NCBI GenBank assembly: GCA_045590215.1
Contig: JAZNQO010000043.1
Coordinates: forward strand, 53,622 to 117,621
Source of the DNA: RUG563 sp045590215
Lineage (GTDB): Bacteria > Bacillota > Clostridia > Christensenellales > Aristaeellaceae
DNA: 64,000 nucleotides
Direction: 5' to 3'
The position numbers and the translations under genes were made by a program. The notes beneath the pieces are model-generated. The model saw only the letters and a list, made by a program, of their open reading frames with translations. It searched no databases and was not told the DNA's origin. Below are positions 60,641 through 64,000 of the stretch, piece after piece; the first letter of the stretch is position 1, and every line of letters starts with the position of its first letter.

Positions 60641-63124
60641 TCACGCACCCTTTTTCAACGAAACGAAAGCATAGCCTTCTTTTTCTACGGCGGCAATGAG
60701 ATTTTTTTCGTCCGCTTCAAAGTGCAAAGCGATCACCGCCGTTCCCTTTTCAAAGTCTGCCTCCACCGCCCGAACGCCGGGCACGCTTTCCAGAGCTTTT
60801 TTGACGGTAGCCTCGCAATGGCTACACATCATACCTTCCAGGTGCATCACCCATTCGATAGCCGGGCTTTCCGGCGGCAGGGGCTTCTTCTTATCCCGCC
60901 TGGCGTCGTGCACTTTCACAAAGTTCAGCCGTAAGGCATTGCTCACCACAAAGAAGCTGGACAGGCTCATAGCCGCCGCCCCATACATGGGGTTCATTTC
61001 CCAGCCGAGCAGATGAATAAACGCCCCGGCCGCCAAGGGGATGCCAATGATGTTATAGATAAACGCCCAGAAAAGGTTTTCCTTGATGTTTCGCAACACG
61101 CTTCGGCTCAACCGGATAGCCGCAGCAACGTCCGTCAGCCCATTTTTCATCAGCACCACATCAGCGGCATCCACAGCCACATCCGTTCCGGCACCGATGG
61201 CGATCCCCATATCAGCAGCGGTGAGGGCAGGGGCATCGTTCACACCGTCGCCCACCATGATGACCTTGCCCTGCCGCTTCAGGGCACGCACCGCCTTTTC
61301 CTTGCCCTCCGGCAGTATGCCTGCAATCACTTCGTCCACGCCGGCCTCTTTCCCGATGGCCTTGGCAGTGAGCTCATTATCGCCGGTGAGCATCACCACT
61401 TTCAGCCCCATGCCCTGCATTTCCCGGACAGCCTGACGGCTGTCTTCTTTCAGCGTGTCCGCCACGGCAATCATGCCCAGCAGCGCATTTTCTTTGGCAA
61501 AAAACAGCGGCGTTTTGCCTTGCTCGGCCAGCTCTTTCGCCTGCTTTTTCACTTTCAGGGGAATTTTCACCTGCTCGGCCACAAAGTCCATCTTGCCGCC
61601 GAAAAGCTTTTCACCGCCGAGCATGCAGGAAAGGCCGTTGCCGGGCAGGGCAGCGAAGTCCTCCGTGGGCAGGGGCGCAAGTTGCTTCCTTTCCGCTTCT
61701 TCCAGGATGGCCTTGGCCAAGGGATGCTCGCTTTTCGCTTCCAAGGACGCCGCCAGCAAAAGAAATTCTTCTTCCATCTGCTCGCCCATGGGCAGAATAT
61801 TCGTCACCACGGGCTTGCCATGGGTCAATGTGCCCGTCTTATCCAAAACCACAATGTTCGCCTTGCCCGTTTCTTCCAACGAAACGGCCGTTTTGAACAA
61901 AATGCCGTTCCTCGCCCCCACGCCGCTGCCCACCATAATGGCAACGGGGGTGGCCAGCCCCAAAGCGCAGGGGCAGCTGATGACCAGCACCGAAATGCCC
62001 CTTGCCAGCGCAAAGCCAATGTCTTTGCCAAGCAGCAGCCAAATGGCGCAGACAAGAACCGCAATCCCCATCACCACCGGCACAAAAATGCCGCTGACTT
62101 TATCCGCAATCTTCTGAATGGGGGCTTTCGTTGCGGCGGCATCGGACACCATGCGGATGATCTGGGAAAGCGCAGTATCTTCCCCCACCTTATCCGCCCG
62201 GAACTGAATATAGCCCGATTGGTTCATGGTGCCGGCGGAAACCCGATCGCCCTTTTGCTTGTCCACGGGGATGGATTCCCCGGTCAGGGCCGCTTCGTTC
62301 ACCGCCGTGTGGCCGCTTTCCACCATGCCGTCCACCGGGATGCTCTCGCCGGGGCGCACGGCAATTAGATCGCCGATATGCACCTGCTCCACCGGCACGG
62401 TTTTTTCTTCGCCATCCTTGATGACCGCAGCCGTTTTCGGGGCCAGCCTCATCAGGCTTTGCAGGGCAGAGGTGGTTTTGCCCTTGGAGCGTGCTTCCAG
62501 CATCTTGCCCACGGTAATCAGCGTTAAGATCATGGCAGCGGATTCAAAATAGAGGCCGTGGAGCAATTCCATTCCCTTTTCCGGCTGCAGAATCATCTGA
62601 AACAATACCGCCGTGGAATAGGCAAAGGATGCAAAGCTGCCCATCGCAACCAGCGTATCCATATTGGGTGCCCGGTTCAAAAGCCCTTTGAAGCCGTTGA
62701 TAAAAAACTTCTGGTTAATCACCATCACGATGGCGGCCAGTATCATCTGGCACAGGGCGATAGCGGCAGGCTGCCCCTGCAAAAAAGAAGGCAGCGGCAA
62801 GCGCAGCATATTATGCCCCATGGCGATGTACATCAGCATCAGCAAAAATCCAAGGCTCCATAAAAGCCGCCTTTTCATTTTCGGCGTTTCGGTATCTTTC
62901 AGCTCGTCCGTCCCGGAAACCGCCTTTTCGCCCTTCACGTTGGCGTCATACCCGGCCTTTTTCACGGCGGCGATAATATCCTGCTCCTTGCCGCCCTCCA
63001 CGCCCATGGAATTGGTAAGCAGGCTGACGGCGCACGCTTCCACCCCCGGCACGGTGTTTACCGCCTTTTCCACACGGGCACTGCAGGCGGCGCAGTGCAT
63101 GCCCCTGACATCAAATTGCTTCAT
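60641..63124 (-). CDS. copA: copper-exporting P1B-type ATPase
   Basis: This 827-residue pump has an N-terminal metal-binding domain (RGMHCAACSARVEKA), eight helices, the ion-site motif ISCPCALGLATP, phosphorylation site VLDKTGTLTHGKP, SEHPLAKAI, and GDGVNDAPALTAADMG. A second metal-binding domain (EGMMCSHCEATVKKAL) sits at the C-terminus after the last helix, from about residue 750. It expels Cu(I) and is cotranscribed with csoR, 12 bp downstream of it. Confidence 0.95.
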   Translation of the reverse strand: MKQFDVRGMHCAACSARVEKAVNTVPGVEACAVSLLTNSMGVEGGKEQDIIAAVKKAGYDANVKGEKAVSGTDELKDTETPKMKRRLLWSLGFLLMLMYIAMGHNMLRLPLPSFLQGQPAAIALCQMILAAIVMVINQKFFINGFKGLLNRAPNMDTLVAMGSFASFAYSTAVLFQMILQPEKGMELLHGLYFESAAMILTLITVGKMLEARSKGKTTSALQSLMRLAPKTAAVIKDGEEKTVPVEQVHIGDLIAVRPGESIPVDGMVESGHTAVNEAALTGESIPVDKQKGDRVSAGTMNQSGYIQFRADKVGEDTALSQIIRMVSDAAATKAPIQKIADKVSGIFVPVVMGIAVLVCAIWLLLGKDIGFALARGISVLVISCPCALGLATPVAIMVGSGVGARNGILFKTAVSLEETGKANIVVLDKTGTLTHGKPVVTNILPMGEQMEEEFLLLAASLEAKSEHPLAKAILEEAERKQLAPLPTEDFAALPGNGLSCMLGGEKLFGGKMDFVAEQVKIPLKVKKQAKELAEQGKTPLFFAKENALLGMIAVADTLKEDSRQAVREMQGMGLKVVMLTGDNELTAKAIGKEAGVDEVIAGILPEGKEKAVRALKRQGKVIMVGDGVNDAPALTAADMGIAIGAGTDVAVDAADVVLMKNGLTDVAAAIRLSRSVLRNIKENLFWAFIYNIIGIPLAAGAFIHLLGWEMNPMYGAAAMSLSSFFVVSNALRLNFVKVHDARRDKKKPLPPESPAIEWVMHLEGMMCSHCEATVKKALESVPGVRAVEADFEKGTAVIALHFEADEKNLIAAVEKEGYAFVSLKKGA

Positions 63125-63136
63125 AGCATTCCCTCA

Positions 63137-63442
63137 TCATTTCATCAGTTTTTGCAAGGTGTTCACCAATTCTTCCACCGTTTCATCTTTCCCAGCTTTG
63201 ATATCATCCGATACGCAGGTGCGGATGTGGTTGGACAAAAGTTCTTTGTTAAAGGCGTTGAGGGCGGCGGTCACGGCACTGACCTGCATCAGAATATCCG
63301 TGCAGTAAGCACTGCTCTCCACCATCCCCCGAATGCCCCGAACCTGCCCTTCAATGCGGTTCAGCCGGTGGATGAGGCTTTTGTATTCCTTTTGAGACCG
63401 CTCTTTTGTTTTCATGCAGCATGCGCAAACTTTGTTTTCCAT
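63137..63442 (-). CDS. csoR: copper-sensing repressor CsoR
   Basis: This 101-residue helical regulator has IHRLNRIEGQVRGIRGMVE and the Cu(I) ligands Cys in YCTDIL, and His and Cys in HIRTCV, i.e. the C-H-C set of copper sensors. Copper binding releases it from DNA. The ATG at 63442 follows AGAGGTGC. It heads the operon and its likely operator lies inside its own promoter. Confidence 0.94.
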   Translation of the reverse strand: MENKVCACCMKTKERSQKEYKSLIHRLNRIEGQVRGIRGMVESSAYCTDILMQVSAVTAALNAFNKELLSNHIRTCVSDDIKAGKDETVEELVNTLQKLMK

Positions 63443-63483
63443 AAGCACCTCTGATTTTTCTTTCCGGGCTTTCTTTTCCTCTC

Positions 63484-63512
63484 ATTATATACCCCCACGG
63501 GGTATCTGTCAA
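63484..63512 (-). promoter_or_regulatory. csoR-copA promoter with CsoR operator in the spacer
   Basis: On the minus strand perfect TTGACA (63507-63512), 17 bp and perfect TATAAT (63484-63489). The spacer holds ATACCCCGTGGGGGTAT (63489-63505), matching the known CsoR palindrome of C and G runs flanked by ATA/TAT. Confidence 0.9.
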
Positions 63513-63544
63513 ACAAAAGACAAGGCACTGCATCAGGCAGTGCC
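63511..63544 (-). terminator. terminator between the GNAT gene and csoR
   Basis: On the minus strand an 8-bp stem GGCACTGC/GCAGTGCC is followed by TTGTCTTTTGTTT, abutting the csoR -35 box. Confidence 0.7.
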
Positions 63545-63599
63545 GTTGTGTTATTCTTCGTGTTCCGCAGGGCTGATGCCAAAGAAAATGTCTTTCTCT

Positions 63600-63776
63600 G
63601 GTGGGAGAACTGTTAAGGAACAATTTATTCTGCAACGAACAAAGGAGCATCCGGTACTCGGACGCACCTTTGCTTATGCGCCCCACAAACGCAATGCACC
63701 GGAATGGTGCGTATAATTGCGCCCTCCTAAGAGGGAGAAAATCTGCTTTGGTTTGCTCAACAAATTGGAATTTGTC
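63600..63776 (-). repeat. structured dispersed repeat, copy C
   Basis: Minus-strand copy of the repeat, starting GACAAATTCCAATTTGTTGA and ending CTCCCACC. It begins 22 bp 3' of the acetyltransferase stop, in the same orientation as that gene. CCCTC-TTAG-GAGGG, CGCAAT..GCACC-ATTCC-GGTGC-ATTGCG and the GTCCG/CGGATGC hairpin are visible. Confidence 0.88.
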
Positions 63777-63798
63777 TTATTGTCAAATCAATTTGAAT

Positions 63799-64000
63799 TT
63801 AAAGGTCTATGTACATAATTGTTGATGAAGTATGGAAACCCACTCTTTCATACAAAGGAATTGCTTTCATATCTGCGGAATTGAGTATTGTTTTAATTCC
63901 AGATTTTTTGCCTTCTTCAATAAGGTATGTAAGCAGTTTTTCCATATACCCTTTGCCTCGGTATTCAGGCATTGTGTAAACAGCACATAGCTTTGCCACT
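63799..64000 (-). CDS. GNAT acetyltransferase, C-terminal part (truncated by window edge)
   Basis: The last 66 codons of a GNAT protein: VYTMPEYRGKGYMEKLLTYL is the acetyl-CoA loop and ADMKAIPLYERVGF the final conserved strand. The frame continues past the window edge, so the start is not seen. It is A+T-rich, unlike the copper operon next to it, and is followed by a copy of the structured repeat. Confidence 0.82.
   Translation of the reverse strand, partial: VAKLCAVYTMPEYRGKGYMEKLLTYLIEEGKKSGIKTILNSADMKAIPLYERVGFHTSSTIMYIDL

Overview
The window reads as chromosomal DNA of an anaerobic, gut-type Clostridia (Oscillospirales/Christensenellales-like). Support: a SCIFF peptide gene with its radical-SAM maturase (a Clostridia marker), a split cobalamin methionine synthase, an Fe-S aldo/keto reductase, a diaminopimelate epimerase (meso-DAP wall), tRNAs with encoded CCA, strong AGGAGG ribosome sites and canonical TTGACA-17-TATAAT promoters. 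No phage, CRISPR array, IS transposase or rRNA is visible.

Layout. 1-3.1 kb (+): translationally coupled operon of two RimK-type ATP-grasp ligases, a PQ-loop membrane protein, an alpha/beta hydrolase and a flavodoxin, then a stand-alone FakA C-terminal-like domain. 3.2-9.9 kb (-): PAP2-like protein; metF, methionine synthase activation protein and methionine synthase; a PHP phosphoesterase; a LysR regulator. 10-11.5 kb (+): PutP-type symporter. 11.8-17.1 kb (-): small membrane protein, AAC(3)-like acetyltransferase and lipase; then scfA-scfB-decarboxylase-ridA. 17.4-18.4 kb (+): Fes-like esterase. 18.5-26.3 kb (-): oppABCDF-type peptide transporter with unusually large OppA and OppC. 26.5-27.6 kb (+): two envelope proteins of unknown function. 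28.1-30.1 kb (+): A+T-richer Ktr/Trk potassium uptake pair. 30.4-34.2 kb (-): two tandem pairs of secreted NAGPA-type glycosidase plus Lgt-like membrane protein, divergent from a secreted PIG-L deacetylase (34.4-36.2 kb, +). 36.4-40.8 kb (-): secreted repeat protein, secreted alkylsulfatase-like enzyme, a GH10/solute-binding-protein pseudogene and a sugar isomerase-like protein. 41.2 kb: tRNA-Ala. 41.5-51.7 kb (-): argC-argJ-argB-argD-argF-carA-carB::dapF. 52-56.3 kb: aldo/keto reductase, GNAT, MATE exporter, DUF4003 protein. 56.4-57.1 kb (-): seven tRNA genes. 57.3-59.2 kb (+): CE15 glucuronoyl esterase and GNAT. 59.3-64 kb: A+T-rich aminoglycoside phosphotransferase-like gene, csoR-copA copper operon, and a truncated GNAT gene.

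How the genes work together. The arginine operon encodes N-acetylglutamate to citrulline plus carbamoyl phosphate synthesis. Its CarA has lost the glutaminase residues and its CarB is fused to DapF, so this synthase is probably ammonia-fed. The opp, CE15, Fes-like and GH10-remnant genes fit uptake of peptides and use of plant cell-wall material.

The most unusual content is (1) the duplicated NAGPA/Lgt-like gene pairs next to a PIG-L deacetylase, which may form an unrecognised cell-surface lipid or glycan system; (2) a roughly 180-bp structured repeat present three times, each time just 3' of an A+T-rich, probably acquired gene and in the same orientation relative to it; and (3) the glutaminase-dead CarA with the CarB-DapF fusion.
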